From: Streptomyces goshikiensis
GTDB taxonomy: Bacteria; Actinomycetota; Actinomycetes; Streptomycetales; Streptomycetaceae
Length of the DNA: 64,000 nucleotides
NCBI RefSeq assembly: GCF_014650555.1
Contig: NZ_BMVE01000005.1
Span: 248,001-312,000 of the forward strand
Direction: 5' to 3'
In this document: positions 24,087-32,602 of the stretch, piece by piece
How the letters are laid out: each line of letters starts with the position of its first letter
Position numbering within the stretch: position 1 is the first letter of the stretch
Notes under the pieces: generated by a model
What the model saw: the letters and a program-made list of their open reading frames with translations, nothing else
The model's database searches: none
Told to the model about the DNA's origin: nothing
Position numbers and translations under genes: made by a program

Positions 24087-25757
24087 GTGACCAGTCATCT
24101 CTCCCCCGTTCCGGCCAACCCGGCTGCTCCGCGCCGCCGTACGGTCGTCCTGGCAGCCGCGGCAACGGCCGCGCTGGCCCCGCTCGCCGGACTCGGCGCC
24201 CAGGCCGCCCACGCGGCGGCCGCCGCCCCCGCCCCCGCCTTCCTGCACGGCGTCGCCTCCGGCGACCCGCTGCCCGACGGGATCCTGCTGTGGACCCGCG
24301 TCACCCCGGTTCCCGAGGCGGCGCCGGGCTCCGGCCTCGGCCCGGCCACCGAGGTGGCCTGGGAAGTCTCCGAGGACAAGGCCTTCTCCCGGGTCGTCGC
24401 GCGCGGCTCGGTGACCGCGACCGCCGCCGCCGACCACACGGTCAAGGCGGACGTGCGCGGCCTGCGCCCGCAGACCCCGTACTGGTACCGCTTCACCGCG
24501 GGGGACACCGTCTCCCCGGCCGGGCGCACCCTGACCGCCCCGGCCCACGACGTGAGCACCGCCGGGGTCCGGTTCGGCGTGGTCTCCTGCGCCAACTGGG
24601 AGTCCGGCTACTTCTCGGCGTACCGCCACCTGGCCGCCCGCAGCGACCTGACCGCCGTCCTGCACCTGGGCGACTACATCTACGAGTACCAGAGCGGGGG
24701 TTACCCGGAGGCGAAGTACGTCGTGCGCCAGCACGAGCCGAAGCACGAGATCGTCTCGCTGGCGGACTACCGCGTCCGGCACGGCAAGTACAAGACGGAC
24801 GCCGACCTCCAGGCGCTGCACGCGGCCCACGCGATCATCGCCATCTGGGACGACCACGAGTTCGCCAACGACGCCTGGGCGGGCGGGGCGGAGAACCACA
24901 CCCCCGGCGCCGAGGGCGAGTGGGCGGCCCGCGCGGCCGCCGCGAAGCAGGCGTACTTCGAGTGGATGCCGGTGCGGCCCTCCGTCGCCGGCACCGTCTA
25001 CCGGCGGCTGCAGTTCGGCACCCTCGCCGACCTGCACCTGCTGGACCTGCGCAGCTTCCGCTCGCAGCAGGCGAAGGTGGGCAGCGGCTCGGTGGACGAC
25101 CCGGAGCGCACCATCACCGGGCGCGCCCAGCTGGACTGGCTCAAGTCGGGCCTGGCGAGCTCGAACGCGACCTGGAAGCTGGTCGGCACCTCGGTGATGA
25201 TCTCGCCGGTGGCGTTCGGCTCGCTGCCCGCGCACCTGCTGAAGCCCCTCACCAAGCTGCTCGGGCTGCCGGAAGGCGGCATAGCGATCAACGTGGACCA
25301 GTGGGACGGGTACACGGACGACCGCAAGGAGCTGCTGGGCCACCTGAAGGACCGGAACATCAAGAACACGGTGTTCCTGACGGGTGACATCCACATGGCG
25401 TGGGCCAACGACGTCCCGGTGAACATGGCGACCTACCCGGGCTCGGGCACGGCGGCGACCGAGTTCGTCGTCACCTCGGTGACCTCCGACAACCTCGACG
25501 AGATGCTGCACGTCCCGGCGGACACCGCCTCGCTGGTGGCCGAAACGGCCATCAAGGCCGCGAACTGGCACGTGAAGTGGCTGGACATGGACGCCCACGG
25601 ATACGGCGTCCTGGACGTCACGGCCGAGCGTTCGCAGATGGACTACTACGTGGTCTCGGACAAGCGCCGCCAGGACGCGACGGCCGCGTGGGCGCGCTCG
25701 TACCGCACGCTCAGCGGCACGCAGAAGGTGGAGCGGGTGACTCAGCCGGTGCGCTGA
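24087..25757 (+). CDS. phoD: Secreted alkaline phosphatase / phosphodiesterase, PhoD family
   Basis: A 556-aa secreted enzyme that releases phosphate from phosphodiesters. A twin-arginine signal is seen at the N-terminus (PRRRTVVLAAAATAALAPL, then AQAAHA). Next comes the N-terminal PhoD domain (LHGVASGDPLPDGILLWTRVTP). The metallophosphoesterase core has FGVVSCANWE, VLHLGDYIYEY, IAIWDDHEFANDAW and FLTGDIHMAW, which supply the metal ligands of the Ca/Fe centre. GTG 24087 is chosen over ATG 24048 because it fits relatives and the promoter position. PhoD genes are normally under PhoP control at low phosphate. I did not find a clear PHO box in the short upstream gap. Confidence 0.93.
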   Translation: MTSHLSPVPANPAAPRRRTVVLAAAATAALAPLAGLGAQAAHAAAAAPAPAFLHGVASGDPLPDGILLWTRVTPVPEAAPGSGLGPATEVAWEVSEDKAFSRVVARGSVTATAAADHTVKADVRGLRPQTPYWYRFTAGDTVSPAGRTLTAPAHDVSTAGVRFGVVSCANWESGYFSAYRHLAARSDLTAVLHLGDYIYEYQSGGYPEAKYVVRQHEPKHEIVSLADYRVRHGKYKTDADLQALHAAHAIIAIWDDHEFANDAWAGGAENHTPGAEGEWAARAAAAKQAYFEWMPVRPSVAGTVYRRLQFGTLADLHLLDLRSFRSQQAKVGSGSVDDPERTITGRAQLDWLKSGLASSNATWKLVGTSVMISPVAFGSLPAHLLKPLTKLLGLPEGGIAINVDQWDGYTDDRKELLGHLKDRNIKNTVFLTGDIHMAWANDVPVNMATYPGSGTAATEFVVTSVTSDNLDEMLHVPADTASLVAETAIKAANWHVKWLDMDAHGYGVLDVTAERSQMDYYVVSDKRRQDATAAWARSYRTLSGTQKVERVTQPVR

Positions 25758-25780
25758 CATACCGTCAATTCGACTGCGAG

Positions 25781-25812
25781 AAGGGGCGTTTGGTTCACAC
25801 CAGACGCCCCTT
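25781..25812 (+). terminator. Terminator after phoD
   Basis: A 14-bp stem AAGGGGCGTTTGGT/ACCAGACGCCCCTT with one G-T (G-U in RNA) pair and a short loop, 23 bp after the phoD stop. It is followed by a pyrimidine-rich stretch. Confidence 0.8.
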
Positions 25813-25849
25813 CAGTCGCTTCGGCAACAAATCTTTTACCTACGGGATC

Positions 25850-25878
25850 TTGCCAATCGGCTGACATGGACACGTAAG
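25850..25878 (+). promoter_or_regulatory. Candidate promoter for the M43 protease gene
   Basis: TTGCCA (25850-25855, five of six bases of the -35 consensus), a 17-bp spacer, then CGTAAG (25873-25878) as a weak -10. It lies in an unusually AT-rich stretch about 60 bp upstream of the GTG start. Confidence 0.35.
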
Positions 25879-25936
25879 CTTCGCGCCAGCGTGAGGAGAA
25901 CCTCACCCCCCACACCACGCTTCGCGAGGAGTCAAC

Positions 25937-26932
25937 GTGCGCGCTTCCGCCCGCATATCCCCCCTGCTCCGCCGCCGCCTCATGGGTACGGCCGTCCTGG
26001 CCGGAACCCTGGCGTTCGCCCCGATCGCGGCCCCCACGACCGTGGCCGCGGCCAAGACCCCCGCCGAGGTCTGCAACGAACAGGCCGCCACGGCCTCCGC
26101 CTCCGCCGCCGCGCGCGTCGCCCGCCCCCAGGCCGCCACGGCAGCCGACCCCAACGAGGTGACGGACGCCCAGGTCAAGGCGATGGACGCCGACCTGAGC
26201 AAGAAGCTCGGCCAGATCGGCTCACAGAGACTCATGCGCGCCGGCGAGAGCGCCGCCGCGACGAGCATCCCGGTCTACGTCCACGTCATCCACTCCGGCA
26301 GCACCGGAAAGCTGACGGCCACCGACGTCAGCAAGCAGCTGGCCGTCCTGAACGCCGCGTACGGCGGCCAGGGCACCGGCAACGTGAACTCCGGCTTCCA
26401 GTTCACCCTGGCCGGCACGGACTACACGGACAACGCCGCCTGGTACAACCTCTCGGACGGAACCAAGGCCGAGAAGGACATGAAGACCGCCCTGCGCAAG
26501 GGCGGCAAGAACGCGCTGAACCTCTACACCGCCAACCTCGGCGGCGGGCTGCTCGGCTGGGCCACCTTCCCCAGCTCCTACGCCTCGCAGCCCAAGATGG
26601 ACGGCGTGGTCGTGCTCAACAGCTCGCTGCCGGGCGGCTCCTCCGCCAACTACAACCAGGGCGACACCGCCACCCACGAGGTCGGCCACTGGCTCGGCCT
26701 CTACCACACCTTCCAGGGCGGCTGCACGGGCAGCGGTGACTCCGTCGCCGACACCCCGGCCGAGAAGACCGCCGCGTTCGAGTGCCCGACCGGCCGCGAC
26801 TCCTGCACCGCCCAGTCCGGCGTCGACCCGATCCACAACTTCATGGACTACACGTACGACTCCTGCATGTACCAGTTCACGGCCGGCCAGGTGTCCCGCA
26901 TGAAGACCATGTGGAGCTCCTACCGCGCCTGA
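25937..26932 (+). CDS. Secreted zinc metalloprotease, M43 (pappalysin-like) family
   Basis: A 331-aa protein with a typical signal peptide (basic start, then LMGTAVLAGTLAFAPIAAP) and a propeptide-like Ala-rich region to about residue 105. The catalytic domain has the extended zinc motif HEVGHWLGLYH at 247-257, with three His ligands and Glu248, and the Met-turn in HNFMDYTYDSC. Cysteines in GGCTGS, FECPTG, DSCTAQ and DSCMYQ probably form disulfides. GTG at 25937 has GAGGAG 6 nt upstream. M43 proteases act outside the cell on protein substrates. Expression is probably developmental or nutritional, by analogy with other secreted Streptomyces proteases. Confidence 0.92.
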   Translation: MRASARISPLLRRRLMGTAVLAGTLAFAPIAAPTTVAAAKTPAEVCNEQAATASASAAARVARPQAATAADPNEVTDAQVKAMDADLSKKLGQIGSQRLMRAGESAAATSIPVYVHVIHSGSTGKLTATDVSKQLAVLNAAYGGQGTGNVNSGFQFTLAGTDYTDNAAWYNLSDGTKAEKDMKTALRKGGKNALNLYTANLGGGLLGWATFPSSYASQPKMDGVVVLNSSLPGGSSANYNQGDTATHEVGHWLGLYHTFQGGCTGSGDSVADTPAEKTAAFECPTGRDSCTAQSGVDPIHNFMDYTYDSCMYQFTAGQVSRMKTMWSSYRA

Positions 26933-26951
26933 CGCGCACGCACGGACACAT

Positions 26952-26983
26952 CAGCACGTCAGCACGTCAGCACGTCAGCACGT
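26952..26983. repeat. Four perfect tandem copies of an 8-bp unit
   Basis: CAGCACGT repeated four times without error, in the gap between the protease stop and its terminator. It probably arose by slippage; no function is apparent. Confidence 0.95.
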
Positions 26984-26993
26984 CAACGCAGGA

Positions 26994-27027
26994 GGGCGCG
27001 GCCCGGCGAATCCGCCGGGCCGCGCCC
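26994..27027. terminator. Bidirectional terminator between the protease and hydrolase genes
   Basis: A perfect 15-bp stem (GGGCGCGGCCCGGCG and its complement) with the 4-nt loop AATC, between two convergent genes. Confidence 0.85.
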
Positions 27028-27043
27028 CCGTTTCCCGCTCAGG

Positions 27044-27613
27044 TCACAGACTGTCGAGGAAGCCGAGCGCGACCTTCCAGGTCTGCTCGGCGGCCTCCGC
27101 GTCGTAGTCGTCGAGGTCCGGGTCGGTGAACAGGTGCCCGGCGCCCGGGTAGCTGTGGACCTCCACGTCCGCCCCGGCCCGCCGCATCCGCAGGTACCAG
27201 GCCGTCAGCCAGTCGTGCGGCTCGAACTGGTCCGGGTCCGCGATGTGCAGCTGCACCGGGAGCTCGTCCGCCGAGGCGTTCTCCTCCAGGTCCGACGTGC
27301 CGTGCAGGAGCAGCAGCCCGCGCGCCTTCTCGTCGTGCAGGGCCAGGTGCTGCGCGACGGACGCGCCGAAGGAGAAGCCCGCGTACACCAGGCCCCGGTC
27401 CGAGTAGGGGGCCGCGGCCAGCACCGCGCGCCTCAGCAGCTCGTCGCGGCCGATCTCGTCCCGGTGGGCCATGCCCTCCTCGACGGTCTCGAAAGTGCGC
27501 CCCTCGAAGAGGTCCGGTACCTGGACCTGGTGTCCGGCCGCGCGCAGCCGGTCGGCCGCCGCGTGCACCGCGGGCCGCAGCCCGTACGTCGAGTGGAAAA
27601 GCATGATGTTCAT
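27044..27613 (-). CDS. Dienelactone hydrolase family protein
   Basis: A 189-aa alpha/beta hydrolase. The nucleophile elbow is YAGFSFGAS (Ser81). True dienelactone hydrolases have Cys here, so this member more likely acts as a general serine hydrolase. The acid residue lies near ADPDQFEPHDW and the catalytic His in PGAGHLFTDPD. The substrate is unknown. I prefer ATG at 27613 (MNIMLFHS) with GGGA 6 nt upstream over the ATG three codons earlier. Only 51 bp separate this start from the divergent mscS start, so their promoters must overlap. Confidence 0.88.
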   Translation of the reverse strand: MNIMLFHSTYGLRPAVHAAADRLRAAGHQVQVPDLFEGRTFETVEEGMAHRDEIGRDELLRRAVLAAAPYSDRGLVYAGFSFGASVAQHLALHDEKARGLLLLHGTSDLEENASADELPVQLHIADPDQFEPHDWLTAWYLRMRRAGADVEVHSYPGAGHLFTDPDLDDYDAEAAEQTWKVALGFLDSL

Positions 27614-27664
27614 GGATCCCATCGTGCCAGTTTCCGGACGCCCCTTCCGGTTACGTTCATACCC

Positions 27665-28714
27665 ATGGAGATGGAGTCCGTCCTGCGCCCGCTGACCGTC
27701 ATCGGCGGCTCGGTCGTCGTCACGCTGCTCGCGGCATGGCTGCTCGACCTGCTGTTGCGCCGCGCCGACGCCCGGCACAGCGAAACCCCGCTGTGGGGGC
27801 TGCTGCGCCGGTGCCGCCTGCCGTTCCAGGTCACCCTGTGCACGTTCCTGCTGAGAGGCTCGTACCGCCAGGCCCGGGTGCTGCCCGACCATCCGGTCGG
27901 CGTCGGCCGCGCCCTCACCCTCGTCCTGATCGCCGGAACGGCCTGGCTGCTGGTACGGATCGCGGCGGCCGTGGTCGACTCCGCGTACGCCCGCTACGCC
28001 GCCGGCGCCCTCGATCCCGCCCGCGTCCGCCGGGTCCGCACCCAGGTCGCGCTGATCCAGCGGGCGGTGACGGCCGCCGTGGCCGTGGTGGCGGTGGCCG
28101 CGATGCTGCTGACGTTCCCCGCGATGCGGGCGGTCGGCGCCTCGATGCTGGCTTCCGCCGGCGTCCTCGGCATCGTGGCGGGCATCGCAGCCCAGTCCTC
28201 GCTGAGCAACCTGTTCGCCGGGCTCCAGATCGCCTTCGGCGACACCGTCCGGATCGGCGACACGGTGGTCGTGGACAAGGAGTGGGGCACCGTCGAGGAG
28301 ATCACCCTGACCTTCCTGGTGGTGCGCACCTGGGACGAGCGCCGCATCACGATGCCCGTGTCGTACTTCACCAGCAAGCCGTACGAGAACTGGTCGCGCG
28401 GCGGCGCCGAGCTGACGGGCACGGTGTTCGTGCACCTGGACCACTCGGCGCCGGTCGCGCTGCTGCGGGAGTGGCTGGCGGACCTCCTGAAGGAGACCCC
28501 GGAGTGGGACGGCCGCGCCGCCGGCCTGGTCGTCACGGACACCACCCCGAACACGATGCAGATCCGGGCGATGGTCACCGCGAAGGACGCCGACGACCTC
28601 TGGACCCTGCGCTGCCTGGTCCGCGAGCGCATGATCGCCTGGCTGGTGGAACACCACCCGTACGCCCTCCCCCGCGTCGCCACCTCGGAGGCCACCAGCC
28701 CGCCCCGCATGTGA
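27665..28714 (+). CDS. mscS: Small-conductance mechanosensitive channel (MscS family)
   Basis: A 349-aa membrane protein that opens under membrane tension to release solutes on osmotic downshock. It has at least four hydrophobic segments in the first 180 residues. The pore-lining helix is rich in Ala and Gly (ASMLASAGVLGIVAGIAAQSSLSNLFAGLQIAF). The MscS beta domain follows (GDTVRIGDTVVVDKEWGTVEEITLTFLVVRTWDERRITMPVSYF) and then a cytoplasmic C-terminal domain. ATG at 27665 or 27671 could start it. Neither has an upstream ribosome binding site, so a leaderless transcript is possible. A 12-bp CCCCGG palindrome in the 22-bp gap after it may end transcription. Confidence 0.92.
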   Translation: MEMESVLRPLTVIGGSVVVTLLAAWLLDLLLRRADARHSETPLWGLLRRCRLPFQVTLCTFLLRGSYRQARVLPDHPVGVGRALTLVLIAGTAWLLVRIAAAVVDSAYARYAAGALDPARVRRVRTQVALIQRAVTAAVAVVAVAAMLLTFPAMRAVGASMLASAGVLGIVAGIAAQSSLSNLFAGLQIAFGDTVRIGDTVVVDKEWGTVEEITLTFLVVRTWDERRITMPVSYFTSKPYENWSRGGAELTGTVFVHLDHSAPVALLREWLADLLKETPEWDGRAAGLVVTDTTPNTMQIRAMVTAKDADDLWTLRCLVRERMIAWLVEHHPYALPRVATSEATSPPRM

Positions 28715-28736
28715 CGGGAATCACCCCCGGCCGGGG

Positions 28737-30326
28737 TCAGCTGCGCAGGCTGCGCACGTCCAGGTGGCGCAGCACCCGGTCCACGATCTCCGGGTCCGCG
28801 CCGGGTTCGCTGCGCGCCGAGAGGACCTCGTGGCGGGCGGCCGACATCATCTCCCGCTGGATGCGCTGGATGTCCCGGATCCGCTCCACCCGCTTCGCGT
28901 ACGCCTCGCGGCGCTCCTCGTCCACCATCTCGGGGCTGATCCTGGCCCCCACGTCGTACGCGCGCCGGTACAGGGTCTCGACCAGGTCCTCCGGGAGGTC
29001 CTCCACCCCCTCGATCTCCTTCAGCCGCCGCTTCGCGGCCTTGGCGGCGCGGATCGCCAGCTGCCGCTCGGTCTCCCGGTCCGCGTCCACGTCGGCCTCG
29101 ACGCCGAGCCGCCCCACCAGCCAGGGCAGGGTCAGCCCCTGGCACACCAGGGTCACCATGATCACCGCGAAAGCGATGAACACCATCTGGTCGCGGCCGG
29201 GGAAGGGGTCCCCGGCGTCGGTGCGCAGCGGGATGGCCAGCGCCAGCGCCACCGAGGCCACGCCGCGCATCCCGGCCCACCACATGACCACCGACTCCCG
29301 CCAGCTCAGCGGGATCTCCTCGTCGTAGTCGCGCCGGTCGTGCAGCTTCTTCGCCAGCCAGCCGGCGGGCAGCAGCCACAGCAGCCGGACGCCGATCACC
29401 ACCGCGGTCACGATCGCGGCCCAGCCGGCCATCTCCCACTCGCGGCCGCGCGCGACCCCGAAGACGTTGTGCAGCTCCAGCCCGATCAGGCCGAACGCGA
29501 CGCCGGTGACCAGCGTGTCGACGACCTCCCAGAAGGTGTGCCCGGCGAGGCGCCCGAGGACGTCGTCGGCGTCGTTGGCGTACTCGGCGAGGAACAGGGC
29601 CGTCGTCAGCACGGCCAGCACCCCCGACCCCTGGAGCTCCTCCGCCACGACGTAGGCCACGAACGGCACGAGCAGCGTCAGCCCGATCTGGAGGGTGGCG
29701 TCGCCGAGCCGCCCCATGAGCCGGTTCGTGGCCCAGCCGAGGGCGAGGCCGACGGCGAGGGCGACCACGGCCGACAGCACGAACTCCGCGAGGGCGCCGG
29801 GCCAGGAGAAGCTCCCGCTGACGGCGGCGGCGATGGCCACGTGGTAGAGCACGATGGCGGTGACGTCGTTGAAGAGGCCCTCGCCCTCCAGGATCGACAC
29901 CATCCGCCGCGGCAGCCCGAGCGATCCGGCGACGGCCGTGGCGGCGACGGGGTCGGGCGGCGCGACGAGCGCCCCGAGGGCGACGGCGGCGGCGACGGGC
30001 AGCCCGGGCACGACGGCGTTCGCGGCGAAGGCGACGGCGGCGGTGGTCACGAAGACCAGTGCGACGGCGAGGAGCAGGATCGGCCGGACGTTCGCCGCGA
30101 ACTGGCGCCAGGAGGTGCGCTGCACCGAGGCGTACAGCAGCGGCGGCAGCACGAGCGGCAGGATGTACTCGGGCGGGATGTCGACGTTCGGCACGGCGGG
30201 GAGGAGCGCGAGCACCACCCCGACGATGGTCATGAGCACCGGCGCGGGCAGCCGGAGCCGGTCCCCGAGCGGGACGGTGACGACCGCGCCGAGCAGCAGT
30301 ACGAAAAGCAGAGCGAGCTGATCCAC
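28737..30326 (-). CDS. Na+/H+ antiporter, CPA1 family
   Basis: A 529-aa transporter that exchanges Na+ for H+ across the membrane. It has about twelve hydrophobic segments. The conserved ion-binding region is visible: PPDPVAATAVAGSLGLP and EGEGLFNDVTAIVLYHVA, where the Asp in FNDVTA is the key translocation residue. A further conserved site is WAGMRGVASVALALAIPL near the end of the membrane part. A C-terminal cytoplasmic helical tail of about 110 residues (KAAKRRLKEIEGVEDLPEDL onward) likely senses pH or binds regulators. The start is GTG at 30326, with only a weak ribosome binding site (AGGGTGG). It resembles TIGR00831-type bacterial exchangers. Confidence 0.93.
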   Translation of the reverse strand: MDQLALLFVLLLGAVVTVPLGDRLRLPAPVLMTIVGVVLALLPAVPNVDIPPEYILPLVLPPLLYASVQRTSWRQFAANVRPILLLAVALVFVTTAAVAFAANAVVPGLPVAAAVALGALVAPPDPVAATAVAGSLGLPRRMVSILEGEGLFNDVTAIVLYHVAIAAAVSGSFSWPGALAEFVLSAVVALAVGLALGWATNRLMGRLGDATLQIGLTLLVPFVAYVVAEELQGSGVLAVLTTALFLAEYANDADDVLGRLAGHTFWEVVDTLVTGVAFGLIGLELHNVFGVARGREWEMAGWAAIVTAVVIGVRLLWLLPAGWLAKKLHDRRDYDEEIPLSWRESVVMWWAGMRGVASVALALAIPLRTDAGDPFPGRDQMVFIAFAVIMVTLVCQGLTLPWLVGRLGVEADVDADRETERQLAIRAAKAAKRRLKEIEGVEDLPEDLVETLYRRAYDVGARISPEMVDEERREAYAKRVERIRDIQRIQREMMSAARHEVLSARSEPGADPEIVDRVLRHLDVRSLRS

Positions 30327-30432
30327 TCCACCACCCTGCCGTACCACCGGCCGCGGACACCAACGCCCCGCCGCTCCAGCGGCTCCGCCCCGCGCCGCGG
30401 CGTCGGCGGGGCCTTCGGTCACCCGGCCAGGG

Positions 30433-30897
30433 TTACGGCAGGCGCCGCCGCATCGAGCGGTGGGGGATGCCCGCGTCCTGGAACTCCGGCCCGTAGGCCT
30501 CGTACCCGAGGCGCTCGTAGAAGCCCAGCGCATGCGTCTGCGCGCCGAGGTCGACCGCGGCCAGCCCCAGCCGCCCGGCCTCCGCCTCGATCGCCCGCAC
30601 CAGCGCCACTCCGACGCCCAGCCCGCGCGCGGCCTTGGTCACGGCCAGCCGGCCCAGCGAGCCGACCTCCGGGGACCCCGTCTTGGCCAGGGCCTCCGGC
30701 CCGTACAGCAGCCGGCCGGTGCCCAGCGGCGCCCCGTCCGGCCCCTCGGCCAGCACGTGCACCGCCACCGCGTCGTACGCGTCGTACTCGATCGACTCCG
30801 GCACCGACTGTTCGATCACGAACACCTCGGTCCGCACCGCGAAGCACGCCGCCCGGTCGGCCTCGCCGGCCGCGACCCTGACGGTGAAGGCGGTCAC
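30433..30897 (-). CDS. GNAT family N-acetyltransferase (ElaA-like)
   Basis: A 154-aa acetyltransferase. The acetyl-CoA-binding motif A is VGSLGRLAVTKAARGLGVGVALVRAIEAEAG. The N-terminal FAVRTEVFVIEQSVPESIEYD and the C-terminal THALGFYERLGYEAYG are typical of the ElaA-like branch. The substrate is unknown. GTG at 30897 overlaps the rluD stop by 4 nt (GTGA), so it is translated after rluD. A longer in-frame extension upstream lies inside rluD and is not used. Confidence 0.92.
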   Translation of the reverse strand: MTAFTVRVAAGEADRAACFAVRTEVFVIEQSVPESIEYDAYDAVAVHVLAEGPDGAPLGTGRLLYGPEALAKTGSPEVGSLGRLAVTKAARGLGVGVALVRAIEAEAGRLGLAAVDLGAQTHALGFYERLGYEAYGPEFQDAGIPHRSMRRRLP

Positions 30898-31835
30898 TCG
30901 CTCTCCGCCCGGATCACATCCAGCGCGTGCTGGAGGTCGGCGGGGTAGGTGCTCTCGAACTCCACCCAGCTGCCGTCCGCGGGGTGCTCGAAGCCCAGCC
31001 GCACCGCGTGCAGCCACTGGCGGGTCAGCCCCAGCCGCTTCGCGACGGTCGGGTCGGCGCCGTAGGTGAGGTCGCCGACGCACGGGTGCCGGTGCGCGGA
31101 CATGTGCACGCGGATCTGGTGCGTACGCCCGGTCTCCAGCTTGATGTCCAGCAGCGAGGCCGCGCGGAAGGCCTCGATCAGGTCGTAGTGGGTGACCGAC
31201 GCCTTGCCGTCCTGGGTCACGGCCCACTTGTAGTCCGCGTTCGGGTGCCGCCCGATCGGCGCGTCGATGGTGCCGCTCATCGGGTCCGGGTGCCCCTGCA
31301 CCAGCGCGTGGTAGCGCTTGTCCACGACCCGCTCGCGGAACTGGTTCTTCAGCGAGGTGTACGCGCGCTCCGACTTGGCGACCGCCATCAGACCGGACGT
31401 ACCGACGTCGAGGCGGTGCACGACGCCCTGGCGCTCGGACGCGCCGGAGGTGGAGATCCGGTAGCCGGCGGCGGCCAGGCCACCGATGACGGTGGTGCCG
31501 GTCCAGCCGGGGCTCGGGTGGGCGGCGACGCCCACCGGCTTCATGACGACGACGATGTCGTCGTCGTCGTGGACGATCTCCATGCCGGGGACGGGCTCGG
31601 CGACGAGCTCGACCGGCCGCGGCGGCGCGGGCATCTCGACTTCGAGCCAGGCGCCGCCGTGCACCCGCTCGGACTTCCCGACGACGCTGCCGTCGACCGA
31701 CACCTTCCCCGCGGCCGCGAGTTCGGCCGCCTTCGTCCGGGAAAATCCGAACATACGGGCGATGGCGGCGTCGACGCGCTCGCCCTCAAGGCCATCGGGA
31801 ACGGGCAGGGTGCGGATCTCGGGAATCGTACTCAC
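30894..31835 (-). CDS. rluD: 23S rRNA pseudouridine synthase, RluD family
   Basis: A 313-aa enzyme that converts uridines in 23S rRNA to pseudouridine. The N-terminal S4 RNA-binding domain (RVDAAIARMFGFSRTKAAELAAAGKVSVDG) is followed by the catalytic domain with Asp143 in GVVHRLDVGTSGLM. Further family motifs are VDKRYHALVQG and LETGRTHQIRVHMSA. GTG at 31835 starts it. A 7-bp inverted repeat (GTCGAGT/ACTCGAC, 31838-31858) lies immediately upstream and could hide the start region in mRNA. It is downstream of lspA, an arrangement common in bacteria. Confidence 0.95.
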   Translation of the reverse strand: MSTIPEIRTLPVPDGLEGERVDAAIARMFGFSRTKAAELAAAGKVSVDGSVVGKSERVHGGAWLEVEMPAPPRPVELVAEPVPGMEIVHDDDDIVVVMKPVGVAAHPSPGWTGTTVIGGLAAAGYRISTSGASERQGVVHRLDVGTSGLMAVAKSERAYTSLKNQFRERVVDKRYHALVQGHPDPMSGTIDAPIGRHPNADYKWAVTQDGKASVTHYDLIEAFRAASLLDIKLETGRTHQIRVHMSAHRHPCVGDLTYGADPTVAKRLGLTRQWLHAVRLGFEHPADGSWVEFESTYPADLQHALDVIRAESE

Positions 31836-31908
31836 CTGTCGAGTATGCAGGACTCGACGGAGGAGCCGTCCCGCTCAAGGCCCGCTCAAGGCCGCTCAGG
31901 GCCCGCGA

Positions 31909-32469
31909 TCAGTCCTTGTGGACGGTGCCGTCCGGGTCCAGGCCCTTGAAGGAGAGCAGGACGATCAGGATCCCGCCGCACACGATCGCCGAGTCCGCGA
32001 GGTTGAAGACGGCGAAGTGGGCCGGGGCGATGAAGTCCACGACCGCGCCCCGGAACACGCCCGGCGAACGGAAGATCCGGTCGGTCAGGTTGCCCAGCGC
32101 ACCGCCGAGCAGCAGACCGAGCGCGATCGCCCACGGCAGGCTGTAGAGCTTCCGCGCCAGCCGGACGATCACCACGATCACGCCGGCCGCGATGCAGGTG
32201 AAGATGATGGTGAAGGCCTCGCCGAAGCCGAACGCGGCGCCGGGGTTGCGGACCGCCTCGAACTTCAGCAGGTCGCCGATGATCTCGATCGGCGCCTGGT
32301 GCTCCAGCTTCGCGACGACCAGCATCTTGCTGCCGAGGTCCAGCAGGTACGCGAGGACCGCGACCACCAGCAGCGCCACGATCCGCCGCCGCCCCTTGGG
32401 CAGCGCGGGCTCCGGCTGGGTGTCGTCCCCGACCTCGGGCGTACCGATGATGCGCTCCGCCTCTGCCAC
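31909..32469 (-). CDS. lspA: Lipoprotein signal peptidase (signal peptidase II)
   Basis: A 186-aa membrane protease that cleaves the signal peptide of diacylglyceryl-modified prolipoproteins. It has a 25-residue hydrophilic N-terminal extension and four membrane segments. The catalytic aspartates are Asp130 in GALGNLTDRIFR and Asp159 in VFNLADSAIVCG. Conserved Asn and Gly occur in FEAVRNPGAAFGF. GTG at 32469 is the start. It is probably the first gene of lspA-rluD-GNAT, with 133 bp upstream for a promoter. Confidence 0.96.
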   Translation of the reverse strand: MAEAERIIGTPEVGDDTQPEPALPKGRRRIVALLVVAVLAYLLDLGSKMLVVAKLEHQAPIEIIGDLLKFEAVRNPGAAFGFGEAFTIIFTCIAAGVIVVIVRLARKLYSLPWAIALGLLLGGALGNLTDRIFRSPGVFRGAVVDFIAPAHFAVFNLADSAIVCGGILIVLLSFKGLDPDGTVHKD

Positions 32470-32602
32470 GTGAGTCCCTCGAACTAGCTCGAACCAGGTT
32501 GCCGAAGTCAGCCGTGCCAGGTTCCTGGACCCTGACGAGACACGAGAGTACGTCAGGCCGCCCGGCCGGCGCCTGCCCAGTACCCCCGCCGCCCCGCCCG
32601 CG

